From Chloroflexota bacterium (lineage in GTDB: Bacteria; Chloroflexota; Anaerolineae; Anaerolineales; Anaerolineaceae): a DNA stretch of 39,891 nucleotides. Each line of letters begins with the position of its first letter. Within the stretch, counting starts at the first letter, position 1. The notes below the pieces were generated by a model. The model worked only from the letters and a program-made list of their open reading frames with translations. It was not told the origin of the DNA and searched no databases. Location of the stretch: NCBI GenBank assembly GCA_012798515.1, contig JAAZNB010000760.1, positions 1-39,891 on the forward strand, in the 5' to 3' direction. Below are positions 16,254 through 24,407 of the stretch, one piece after another. Made by a program: the position numbers and the translations under genes.

Positions 16254-18080
16254 TTACTTGGCAGACATGTCGATGTCCCACTTTTCCATGTGCTCAAGAC
16301 CGCCGAGCACAGAGAACGTGCGGGTTACGTACGGCTTGGTGGTGGAAACGCGGGTGTACCAGTAGATCGGGATGATCGCGGCTTCGTCCCACGACAGGAT
16401 CTCTTCCGCCTGAGCGTACAGGTCGGTACGAGTGGCCAGATCGGGCTCAACCGCGGCTTCCTTCAGAAGCGATTCGAACTGATCGTTGACCATGTTGATG
16501 CCACCGTAGGGGACATCTCCATCCGCCGGGTTAGAAGAACCATTGACGCGGAACACGTCGGAGATGAAGTTGTTGGCATCCGGGTAGTCCTGGCACCAGC
16601 CGAGGCGCCAGAGCTGCGGGGTATCGCGGCTCTTGACAGTCTCGAGGTACACAGCCCATTCCTGGTTGACGATCTTGACATCCACACCCAGGTTGTCCTT
16701 CCACATTTGCTGGATGGTTTCAGCAATCTTCTGGTGGCCGGAATTGGTGTTGAACACCAGGCTGATGTCAAGCTGGTCGGCGGTCTGGCCGGTCTCATCC
16801 AGGTATTCCTGCAGGACGGCTTTGGCCTGTTCGGGGTCGTACTTCACACCCAGATCGGGGTATTCTTCGATGGTCGGGGCAGCGCCCAGGCCGGGGCGAG
16901 AGAACCACTGAGCGGGTTCCTGGTCACCTTTGAGCACGTTGTCGATCAACGCCTGGCGGTCTACGGCCAGCGAGAGGGCGCGGCGGACGCGGACGTCATC
17001 CACAACCGGGGCCTTGGTGTTGAAGCCATAGTAGTAGGTGCACAGGTCAGGGGCGATGCGCAGTTCAGTGGAAAGCGTCGGGTCAGCTTTCACACGGTCC
17101 ATGTCGGCCAACGGGACGAGAGCGACGTCCAGGTTGCCGGCTTCGTATTCGGCGAAGGCAGGTGCATCGTCGAGCATGGTCCAGGTGATCTCATCGATAT
17201 TGGCCTGCGGGACGGCATCGCTACCGGGCCAGAAGGGGTTCTTGATCACGGTCAGATAAGAGTCATGGACCCATTCCTTGAGGGCGTAGGGGCCGTAGCT
17301 CTGGTTGAAACCGGTCTCGATCCAGCGATCGCCGCGGGCTTCGGTGCAGTCGTCGCCGTCGATCAGCCAGCTCGGCTGAGCGCGGGCAACCCACATACCG
17401 ATGATGTTCAGGTTGTAAGCAGCAGCCTGGTTGAAGGTCACTTCCAACGTGGCGTCATCGATAGCCTTGACACCCACGGTGGTAGGATCGTCGGTCTCGG
17501 CGTTATTGAAGGCAGAAGCGCCCTGGATCACTTCGAGGACGTAGGCATAGGGAGAACCGGTGGTGGGGGTCAGGGTGCGCAGGATGCCGTACTCAAAATC
17601 CTTGGCAGTGACCATGCGGTCGTTGCCTTCGCAGTCCTGAACTGTCACAACCGAGTCGGTCGCCACGTCATATTTCACCCAGGGGACATCCTGGCGGATG
17701 TTCATGGTGTAGACCAGGCCGTCATCGCTGATGGTCCAATCGGTGGCCATGCCGGGTTGGTTGTCAGTGGTCTCTTCATTCTGGCGGGTGAGACCCACGG
17801 TGAGCAGCTCGATCACCTGGTTCGAGGAAGTATCCTCCGCCACAGCCGGATCCAGCGTGGGGATGTCGCCCGCACCCATGTTCAGGCTGAGGGCCTTTTT
17901 GTCAGATACCTCTGCCATACCAGTATCGGCGCCCGGGGTCGGGGTCACAACGACCACCTGAGGGGTACCTTCAACGATTACGGTCTGTACGATCGTCTCC
18001 GGCGCAGCAGGCTGGCAAGCTGTCAATAGCATGCTTGCAACGATCAGCAAAGCTGCAAACGCAAACAGTTTTGAACGCAT
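16254..18080 (-). CDS. Peptide ABC transporter substrate-binding lipoprotein (family 5) of the opp operon
   Basis: 608 residues. The signal peptide MRSKLFAFAALLIVASMLLTAC places the lipidated Cys at 22; a PTPGADTG-type linker follows and then the SBP_bac_5 fold (VGLTRQNEETTDNQPGMATDWTISDDGLVYTMNIRQDVPW; VRRALSLAVDRQALIDNVL; DLATRTDLYAQAEEILSWDEAAIIPIYWY). It presumably captures oligopeptides and hands them to oppB/oppC. AGGAGGAG lies 6 nt before the ATG, directly after an 8-bp hairpin and a short upstream ORF. Its place between the ATPase genes and the permease genes, with structured RNA on both sides, suggests it is made in excess over the membrane parts. It is closely related to the copy at 6758-8557. 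Confidence 0.93.
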   Translation of the reverse strand: MRSKLFAFAALLIVASMLLTACQPAAPETIVQTVIVEGTPQVVVVTPTPGADTGMAEVSDKKALSLNMGAGDIPTLDPAVAEDTSSNQVIELLTVGLTRQNEETTDNQPGMATDWTISDDGLVYTMNIRQDVPWVKYDVATDSVVTVQDCEGNDRMVTAKDFEYGILRTLTPTTGSPYAYVLEVIQGASAFNNAETDDPTTVGVKAIDDATLEVTFNQAAAYNLNIIGMWVARAQPSWLIDGDDCTEARGDRWIETGFNQSYGPYALKEWVHDSYLTVIKNPFWPGSDAVPQANIDEITWTMLDDAPAFAEYEAGNLDVALVPLADMDRVKADPTLSTELRIAPDLCTYYYGFNTKAPVVDDVRVRRALSLAVDRQALIDNVLKGDQEPAQWFSRPGLGAAPTIEEYPDLGVKYDPEQAKAVLQEYLDETGQTADQLDISLVFNTNSGHQKIAETIQQMWKDNLGVDVKIVNQEWAVYLETVKSRDTPQLWRLGWCQDYPDANNFISDVFRVNGSSNPADGDVPYGGINMVNDQFESLLKEAAVEPDLATRTDLYAQAEEILSWDEAAIIPIYWYTRVSTTKPYVTRTFSVLGGLEHMEKWDIDMSAK

Positions 18081-18093
18081 TCTTTTCTCCTCC

Positions 18094-18114
18094 TTCTTCG
18101 TGTTTAACGAAGAA
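18094..18114 (-). promoter_or_regulatory. Hairpin next to the ribosome-binding site of the opp binding protein
   Basis: Perfect 8-bp stem TTCTTCGT / ACGAAGAA with a 5-nt loop, ending immediately before the AGGAGGAG Shine-Dalgarno. The stop codon of a 17-codon upstream ORF lies in its loop. Confidence 0.55.
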
Positions 18115-18157
18115 CTAAAATGGGATTAACTAACGAGAAAACGGTTTTATGGGACAT
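18104..18157 (-). CDS. Possible 17-residue leader peptide
   Basis: ATG at 18157, product MSHKTVFSLVNPILVLR, stop TAA at 18104-18106. GAGGAAG lies 8 nt upstream, and a stronger AAGGAGGT lies further up just after the oppF stop. The stop codon falls inside the hairpin preceding the binding-protein ribosome-binding site, so a ribosome finishing here would open or cover that hairpin. It is rich in Val and Leu. It resembles no known leader; its length and context are the only support. Confidence 0.35.
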   Translation of the reverse strand: MSHKTVFSLVNPILVLR

Positions 18158-18195
18158 AAAATCGACTTCCTCGGTAACCACCTCCTTTCAGCCGG

Positions 18196-19172
18196 TTAAA
18201 CCAGGTGACAGGCCACGTGATGGCCCGCGCTGACCTCACGAAATTCGGGTTGGATCTCTGAACATTTTTGGATAGCAAGGGGGCAACGTGTGCGAAAACG
18301 ACAACCAGACGGAGGGTTAACCGGAGAAGGAACATCCCCTGGTAGAATGATGCGCTGCCGTTTCTCTTCCGCAAGGGGATCGGGAATCGGAACAGCTGAC
18401 AGCAATGCCTGAGTATAGGGATGTAAGGGATTTTTGTACAGCTCGTCACGGCTGGCGAGCTCGACGATAATCCCCAGATACATCACCGCCACACGATTCG
18501 AGATATGGCGAACCATGGACAGGTCGTGGGCGATAAACAAGTAGGTAAGGTTCAGGTCGCGCTGCAAATCTTCCAACAGATTGACCACCTGGGCCTGGAT
18601 GGATACATCCAGGGCCGAGATGGGCTCATCACAGACGATCAATTCAGGGTCCAAAGCCAGAGCCCGGGCAACGCCGATGCGCTGCCGCTGCCCGCCGGAA
18701 AACTCGTGCGGATAGCGATTCGAAAAGGCCGGGTTCAACCCTACCATTTTCAAAAGATACTCGACTCTTTCCTGTTGTTCTTTACCCTGATGGGTCTTGT
18801 GGATTTGCATGGGCTCGGCGATGATTTCCCCCACCGTCATACGCGGATTCAAACTGGCGTAAGGATCCTGGAAGATCATCTGCATCTTGCGTCGCGTTTT
18901 TCGCAGCGTCTCGCCGTTCACCTGTACCAGGTCTACACCTTCGAAAATCACCTTCCCGGAGGTGGGCCGGTAGAGCTGGAGGATCGTCCGGCCGGTGGTC
19001 GATTTACCACAACCTGACTCTCCCACCAGGCCCAGGGTCTCACCTTTTTTGATATCGAAGGAAACGCCATCCACGGCATGTACGGCACCCACTTGCTTTT
19101 CGAAAATAATGCCGCGCATGATGGGGAAATGTTTAACCAGTTGATCGACTTGCAATAGCGTTTCAGGTGAAC

Positions 19173-19176
<4 letters not shown>
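18196..19176 (-). CDS. oppF: Oligopeptide ABC transporter ATPase (OppF/DppF family)
   Basis: 326 residues. Cytoplasmic ATPase powering peptide import. Walker A is GESGCGKST (about 54-62), the signature [15 protein letters not shown], and Walker B LIVCDEP, with the H-loop in [14 protein letters not shown]. The C-terminal oligopeptide-transporter extension has a Cys-rich signature ([14 protein letters not shown]...HHVACHLV), which in some DppD/DppF homologues binds an iron-sulfur cluster. The ATG at 19176 overlaps the oppD stop by 4 nt (ATGA), so the two are translationally coupled, as expected for a heterodimer. Confidence 0.95.
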
Positions 19177-20162
<986 letters not shown>

Positions 20163-20250
20163 GCAACTATGCCCTCTTTGAATAAGTTTTTTGGGGAAAA
20201 AACAGCTACCATATACGTTGCTGTGTCAATTTCTAAATTTAGTATAAGAG

Positions 20251-20279
20251 ATTTTACACTGAAAGAATTATATTGTCAA
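20251..20279 (-). promoter_or_regulatory. Strong sigma70-type promoter of the opp operon
   Basis: On the minus strand TTGACA (20274-20279), a 17-nt spacer and TAAAAT (20251-20256). It sits in an AT-rich divergent region of 160 nt shared with the plus-strand serine hydrolase gene. Confidence 0.75.
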
Positions 20280-20322
20280 ACTGAACCAGACAAACATCAT
20301 CTAATAATGGAGATGATAACCC

Positions 20323-21093
20323 ATGAATCACCCACCCTATGACCCACGCACCGGCATCGCCGCCGCTGTAGAGCGCCTGGAGGCGCTGGGCTGCGAGTAC
20401 GCTTTCTTCTACAAACGCCAACAACAGGCGCCGGTTCTCAAATCCAATGCCAGTTGTTTCGTCTCGGCCTCGCTGATTAAAGTGCCACTGCTGCTGGCCT
20501 GGCTGATGCTCGAGCGTGAGGGCCAGGTCAGCCGGGAAGAAATGTGCTGCCTGGACGACGAGCCCCAGGTGGAAGGCGCCGGGTTTTCCTGGCTGCTGCG
20601 CACCCGCCAGCTGCCCTACGACGATGTGCTGCTGCTGATGATGTCCTTATCGGACAACCTGTGCACCAACCTGGTCATCCGCAAGGTCGGCCTGGAACGG
20701 GCCAACCAGGTCTTCACAGACGCCCTCGGGCTGCAGGACGCCCGCTTGCAGCGTAAAATGATGGATCTCGAAGCCCGCGCCCAGGGCCGGGACAACTGGA
20801 TTTCTGCCCAGGACTGTGTGCGGCTGTACGAGTTCATCGACCGCCTGCCCGCCCACGAACGGCGCTGGATCGAGCAAAAAATGCAGACTTGTATGGATGA
20901 GGCTTTGCTGCTGCGCGAAGTGCCCCGCGACCAGGTGGTGTTCTATCACAAGACCGGCTCGCTGTCCGGCATCTTCCACGATTGGGGTTATACCCGGGAA
21001 CACAAGATGTTCCTGCTCACCCAGGGCGTCTCGGATGAACTGGCGGCATTTGCAGTCTTCGGCCGGCTCGGTCGCTTGCTGTACGAAGCCTGA
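20323..21093 (+). CDS. Serine hydrolase with class A beta-lactamase fold, no signal peptide
   Basis: 256 residues. All three active-site motifs are present: Ser50-x-x-Lys53 (SASLIK), Ser110-Asp-Asn (SLSDN) and Lys210-Thr-Gly (HKTGSLSG). The GRDNWISAQDCVRLYEFID stretch matches the NxxSAxDLAxL segment of the class A fold, and an acidic residue (Glu150) could play the omega-loop role. Unlike secreted beta-lactamases it has no signal peptide or membrane anchor and carries at least six cysteines, so it should work in the cytoplasm. Relatives are often named simply serine hydrolase. It is divergent from oppD and faces cell-wall peptide genes, which suggests a peptide amidase or carboxypeptidase role; that is inference. 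A GGAG lies 9 nt before the ATG. Confidence 0.85.
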   Translation: MNHPPYDPRTGIAAAVERLEALGCEYAFFYKRQQQAPVLKSNASCFVSASLIKVPLLLAWLMLEREGQVSREEMCCLDDEPQVEGAGFSWLLRTRQLPYDDVLLLMMSLSDNLCTNLVIRKVGLERANQVFTDALGLQDARLQRKMMDLEARAQGRDNWISAQDCVRLYEFIDRLPAHERRWIEQKMQTCMDEALLLREVPRDQVVFYHKTGSLSGIFHDWGYTREHKMFLLTQGVSDELAAFAVFGRLGRLLYEA

Positions 21094-21144
21094 TCTCCCT
21101 GATCAACAGAACCAACTATGCAATCCCCCTATGTCGTGACCGCG

Positions 21145-21186
21145 GCCTGGGCGTCCCTGCGCGCTGCACAGGGACGCGCCCCAGGC
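21145..21186. terminator. Bidirectional terminator between convergent genes
   Basis: GCCTGGGCGTCCCTG pairs with CAGGGACGCGCCCCAGGC (near-perfect 15-bp stem with a small bulge), followed on the plus side by GCAAAAAACATTC. Confidence 0.65.
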
Positions 21187-21216
21187 GCAAAAAACATTCT
21201 TCTGAACTGACGTTTT

Positions 21217-22221
21217 TTATAAATAAGTACACCCGAACAAGAAATCGCTGCGCAGGTGCTCGACGGATTGCACGTTATCGATGTACACGCCATTGCGGGA
21301 ACGCGAAGAGTGGATGATGTCCCAATCGCCCAGGCTGATGGTCACGTGAGTGATGCGCCGCTTTTCACCCTTCTCTCCAAAGAACAACAGATCGCCGGGC
21401 CGGAAGGGGTATTCCACCGGCCGGCCGCCGTTGTACTGCATATCCGCGTCGCGCAGCACCGGGATCCCCACCCAGCGGTGTACCAGCTGGGCCAGCCCGG
21501 AACAGTCGATGCCGTTGGCGCTGCACCCGCCCCACAGGTAGGGCACACCAATCATCCGCTGCGCGTCTGCCGCCATCCTCTGGCGGCGTTCGTCAGCCTG
21601 GTGGGGCAGCGCATCCAGGGCGCGTAATGCCGAGGCCGGCACCCAGCCCTGCTGGTTGGCCGCCACACAGGCCCACTCCCCTTCCACAGCCAGGCAGCGC
21701 AGAGACATGCCGGCCAGGATTCGCGTGAGCACCGCACTGCCGCCATCCGGGGCAGCGTGCACCGGCTGTACAGGGTCGATCACCAGATGGGTGGGTTGCG
21801 GCGCCGCAGCCTGTGTCAGGTACGGGCGGTAGGCCCACCCCAGGTAGCCGTCGGGCTGGCGTACAAAGACCCAATTGGAACGTTCCTCCAACATTTCCAC
21901 CGGCCAGCCGTACATCAGCTCGCTGACCATTTCGCTGGAGAAGCTGGGCTCGCCGTACAGCCCGGTGAGATTGGTGGCCACGCTGAACATCTGCGCCGGC
22001 TGCCGGCGTAACACCCGGACGCCGCTGTCCTCGACCGGGACACCCGGCATCTGCTCCTGAAAGGCGCTGCGCATGGCGCCGCGCACAGTCTCATCCAACA
22101 CCCGCCCGGTCAGAACCAGCCTGCCCGCTTGCTGGGCTTCCGCCTGCACGTCAAACACGTGCACCCTGACATCCGGGAACTGCTTGCGCAGTTGACCTAA
22201 AACGTTCTCCACAGACTCCAT
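21217..22221 (-). CDS. NlpC/P60 cysteine peptidase with N-terminal BON-like and two SH3b domains
   Basis: 334 residues. Residues ~1-72 look like a BON domain (VRVHVFDVQAEAQQAGRLVLTGRVLDETVRGAMRSAF); two bacterial SH3 domains follow (~75-137 with LYGEPSFSSEMVSELMYGWPVEMLEE, and ~147-203 with GWVPASALR). The NlpC/P60 domain (~210-334) carries Cys240 (GIDCSGLAQ), His292 (RITHVTI) and His304 (IIHSS). The SH3b-NlpC/P60 core matches gamma-D-glutamyl-L-diamino-acid endopeptidases of the YkfC type, which cut L-Ala-D-Glu from the rest of murein peptides in the cytoplasm. No signal peptide is present, in agreement. AGGAGC precedes the ATG by 7 nt. It follows the epimerase gene by 157 nt, so a common transcript is likely. 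Confidence 0.88.
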   Translation of the reverse strand: MESVENVLGQLRKQFPDVRVHVFDVQAEAQQAGRLVLTGRVLDETVRGAMRSAFQEQMPGVPVEDSGVRVLRRQPAQMFSVATNLTGLYGEPSFSSEMVSELMYGWPVEMLEERSNWVFVRQPDGYLGWAYRPYLTQAAAPQPTHLVIDPVQPVHAAPDGGSAVLTRILAGMSLRCLAVEGEWACVAANQQGWVPASALRALDALPHQADERRQRMAADAQRMIGVPYLWGGCSANGIDCSGLAQLVHRWVGIPVLRDADMQYNGGRPVEYPFRPGDLLFFGEKGEKRRITHVTISLGDWDIIHSSRSRNGVYIDNVQSVEHLRSDFLFGCTYL

Positions 22222-22378
22222 TCCAACCGCTCCTGAACAAAGATGATCCGGCGGCCCCGGGCAGCCGCAGCGCCGAAAACCGCCGATCGATTTTGATTAA
22301 AACATTGGTAAACTATTGAGAAAGCGGGGGCTCCTGATTTTAGGAAAATGGCTCTTGCCCTCTCTGGCTTATCTCGTA

Positions 22379-23410
22379 TTAAAGAGCATCCGCTTTGAGC
22401 GTAACCCCAATCCCGGGGCGCTCCGGCAGGCGCAGGACGGCATTGGCGTCGATACGCACCCCCTCGAAGGGGTCATTGCTGACCAGCAAGGGCGCATCCA
22501 GGTCCAGCCAATCGGCCATCCCGGCCAGGTGCGCCATGGCAGTGATGCCGACCGAGGTCTCGATCATCGATCCCAACATGACCCGCAGGCCCAACTCCTG
22601 ACAGCGGCGCAGGATGTGCAGCGCCGGCGTGAGCCCCCCCACCTTCATCAACTTGACGTTGATCCCCTGCACCCCGGCAGCCGCCAGGCGTTCGACCTGC
22701 TCGTAGGTCTGCACCGATTCGTCCGCCACCACCGGCACCGGGCATTCTGCCTGCACCCGGCCCATGCCTTCGATGTCGTCTTTGCGCAGCGGCTGTTCGA
22801 TCAGCTCCACGTTGTATTGCATCAAGGTTTTGACCAGCTGCCGGGCGTTGTCACGCGTCCAGCCGGCGTTGGCGTCCACCAGCAAGCGCACGTCCGGTCG
22901 CGCCTGGCGGATGGCGGCCAGGCGGGCTTCGTCGTCTTCACTACCCAGCTTGACTTTGATAATCCCATACCCCGGCACTTCACTGGCCAGGCGCGCCATT
23001 TCCTGCGGGGTATCGATGGCAATGGTAAAAGAAGTGGCCATGGGCTGCGGCTGTGGCAGTCCCAGCAGCTCGTAAAGGGGTACACCCCGTTTCCGGGCCA
23101 TGCGGTCGTACAGCGCCAGGTCCAGGGCGCTGCGTGCCGGGGCCGGGCCGTCCGTCCCTACCCAGCCGGGCACCTGCTCCGGCTCCTCGGGCAGGGGATC
23201 TGTGCGCCGGGAAGCCCGCTCCCAACAAGCCATCATATCCGCCGGGTCTACCCCGTAGTAGGGCGGGATGGTACCTTCTCCCCAGCCCTCGTCACCGGCC
23301 AACCGCACACAGAACGCCTGGCGCGTCTCGCTGACCCCGTAGGATAAACGAAATGGATTGCGCAGGTGGAGGGTGAACTGTTCCCAGGTCAACAATGCAG
23401 TCGGAATCAT
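22379..23410 (-). CDS. ykfB: L-Ala-D/L-Glu epimerase-like enolase superfamily enzyme
   Basis: 343 residues, muconate-lactonising subgroup of the enolase superfamily. The catalytic lysines are Lys152-x-Lys154 (IIKVKLG) and Lys253 (GINVKLMKVGG); the Mg2+ ligands are Asp179 (LLVDANAGW), Glu205 (ELIEQPL) and Asp230 (VVADESV). This lysine pair with a second lysine on barrel strand six is the dipeptide epimerase pattern. Such enzymes turn L-Ala-D-Glu, released from murein, into L-Ala-L-Glu for ordinary dipeptidases. The neighbouring NlpC/P60 gene would make exactly that dipeptide. Other dipeptide or N-acyl amino acid specificities cannot be excluded. AAGGAG lies 9 nt upstream of the ATG. Confidence 0.85.
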   Translation of the reverse strand: MIPTALLTWEQFTLHLRNPFRLSYGVSETRQAFCVRLAGDEGWGEGTIPPYYGVDPADMMACWERASRRTDPLPEEPEQVPGWVGTDGPAPARSALDLALYDRMARKRGVPLYELLGLPQPQPMATSFTIAIDTPQEMARLASEVPGYGIIKVKLGSEDDEARLAAIRQARPDVRLLVDANAGWTRDNARQLVKTLMQYNVELIEQPLRKDDIEGMGRVQAECPVPVVADESVQTYEQVERLAAAGVQGINVKLMKVGGLTPALHILRRCQELGLRVMLGSMIETSVGITAMAHLAGMADWLDLDAPLLVSNDPFEGVRIDANAVLRLPERPGIGVTLKADAL

Positions 23411-23492
23411 ACAGCCTAACTCCTTCTCAAAAGCTCAACGTTGAAACGCCCTCCTCCGGCGCCAGGGCTATCCTGGCCGGGGAAGGCGCGGG

Positions 23493-24407
23493 TTATTCGT
23501 CTCCACCACGCAGGCGCAGGTACGACTCGTAGCGCCTGGCGTGGATGCGGCCCTGGTCGACCGCGGCGCGCACTGCACAGCCCGGTTCGTTGGTATGCGT
23601 GCAGTCGTTGAACTGGCAGTGCTCGACGAAAGGCCGGATCTCGACAAAATACGCGTCCAGTTCCTCGGGCTCGGTATCCCACAATGACAGGGTGCGCAAC
23701 CCGGGCAGGTCGGCCACGTAACCGCCCTCCTCCAGCGAGAACAGCTCCCGTACCTGGGTGGTATGGCGGCCCTTCAACGTAGACTGGCTTACCTCGCGCA
23801 CTTCCAGGCCCAGCTGGGGGCGGATGGCGTTAAGCAGGCTGGATTTGCCCACTCCCGAGGGCCCTGCCAGGCCGGAAATCTTGCCCACCAGGCACTGGCG
23901 CAGAGCTTCGGCGCCCAGGCCCTCCCGCGCCGAAGTATACAGCACAGGGTATCCCAGCGGCGAGTAGATCGAAAAGATCTCCATGGCCCGCTCCTGGCCG
24001 ATCAAATCCACTTTATTGGCCACGATCACCGGCGGGATGTTTTGTTTCTCGCAGATCACCAGAAAACGGTCCAGCATCCGCAGGCTGGGAGCCGGCTGCG
24101 AGCAGGCAAACACCAGGACGATCTGGTCGGGGTTCGAAAGTAATACTTGCTGGTAGGCGCCCCGCGCCGTGGGCGCCAGGCGTACCAGGGCCTTCTGGCG
24201 GGGTTCCACACGCTCGATGGCGCCGCTGCCATCCGGCAGAACGCTGATGTGCACCCGGTCCCCCACGGCCACGATATCGCCCTCCTGGGGGCCTTTTTTC
24301 AAACGGCCGCGCAAACGACAAACTACCACCCCCTGCCCCGTCTGGACGGAATGAAAACCAGACTGCTGCCGTACCACAAGGCCGGGGGTGGTAGGTTCTG
24401 GGCTCAT
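23493..24407 (-). CDS. rsgA: Ribosome small-subunit-dependent GTPase A
   Basis: 304 residues. A circularly permuted GTPase acting late in 30S maturation. The order is an OB-fold (~8-70), then G4 (VIVANKVDL), G5 (YTSA), G1 (GPSGVGKSSLLN), the switch (STLKGRHTT) and G3 (VADLPGLR), and a C-terminal zinc domain with Cys/His ligands in HCQFNDCTHTNEPGC. The start at 24407 overlaps the PBP stop by 4 nt (ATGA). The ORF is normal in length and all GTPase motifs are intact. Confidence 0.95.
   Translation of the reverse strand: MSPEPTTPGLVVRQQSGFHSVQTGQGVVVCRLRGRLKKGPQEGDIVAVGDRVHISVLPDGSGAIERVEPRQKALVRLAPTARGAYQQVLLSNPDQIVLVFACSQPAPSLRMLDRFLVICEKQNIPPVIVANKVDLIGQERAMEIFSIYSPLGYPVLYTSAREGLGAEALRQCLVGKISGLAGPSGVGKSSLLNAIRPQLGLEVREVSQSTLKGRHTTQVRELFSLEEGGYVADLPGLRTLSLWDTEPEELDAYFVEIRPFVEHCQFNDCTHTNEPGCAVRAAVDQGRIHARRYESYLRLRGGDE

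Noticed and set aside
16290-18029. 579-codon plus-strand open frame opposite the opp binding-protein gene
   Set aside because: Same reason: shadow of a well-supported gene with lipobox and Shine-Dalgarno.
20323-21093. Antibiotic resistance beta-lactamase
   Set aside because: No signal peptide for export, so a role against extracellular antibiotics is unlikely.
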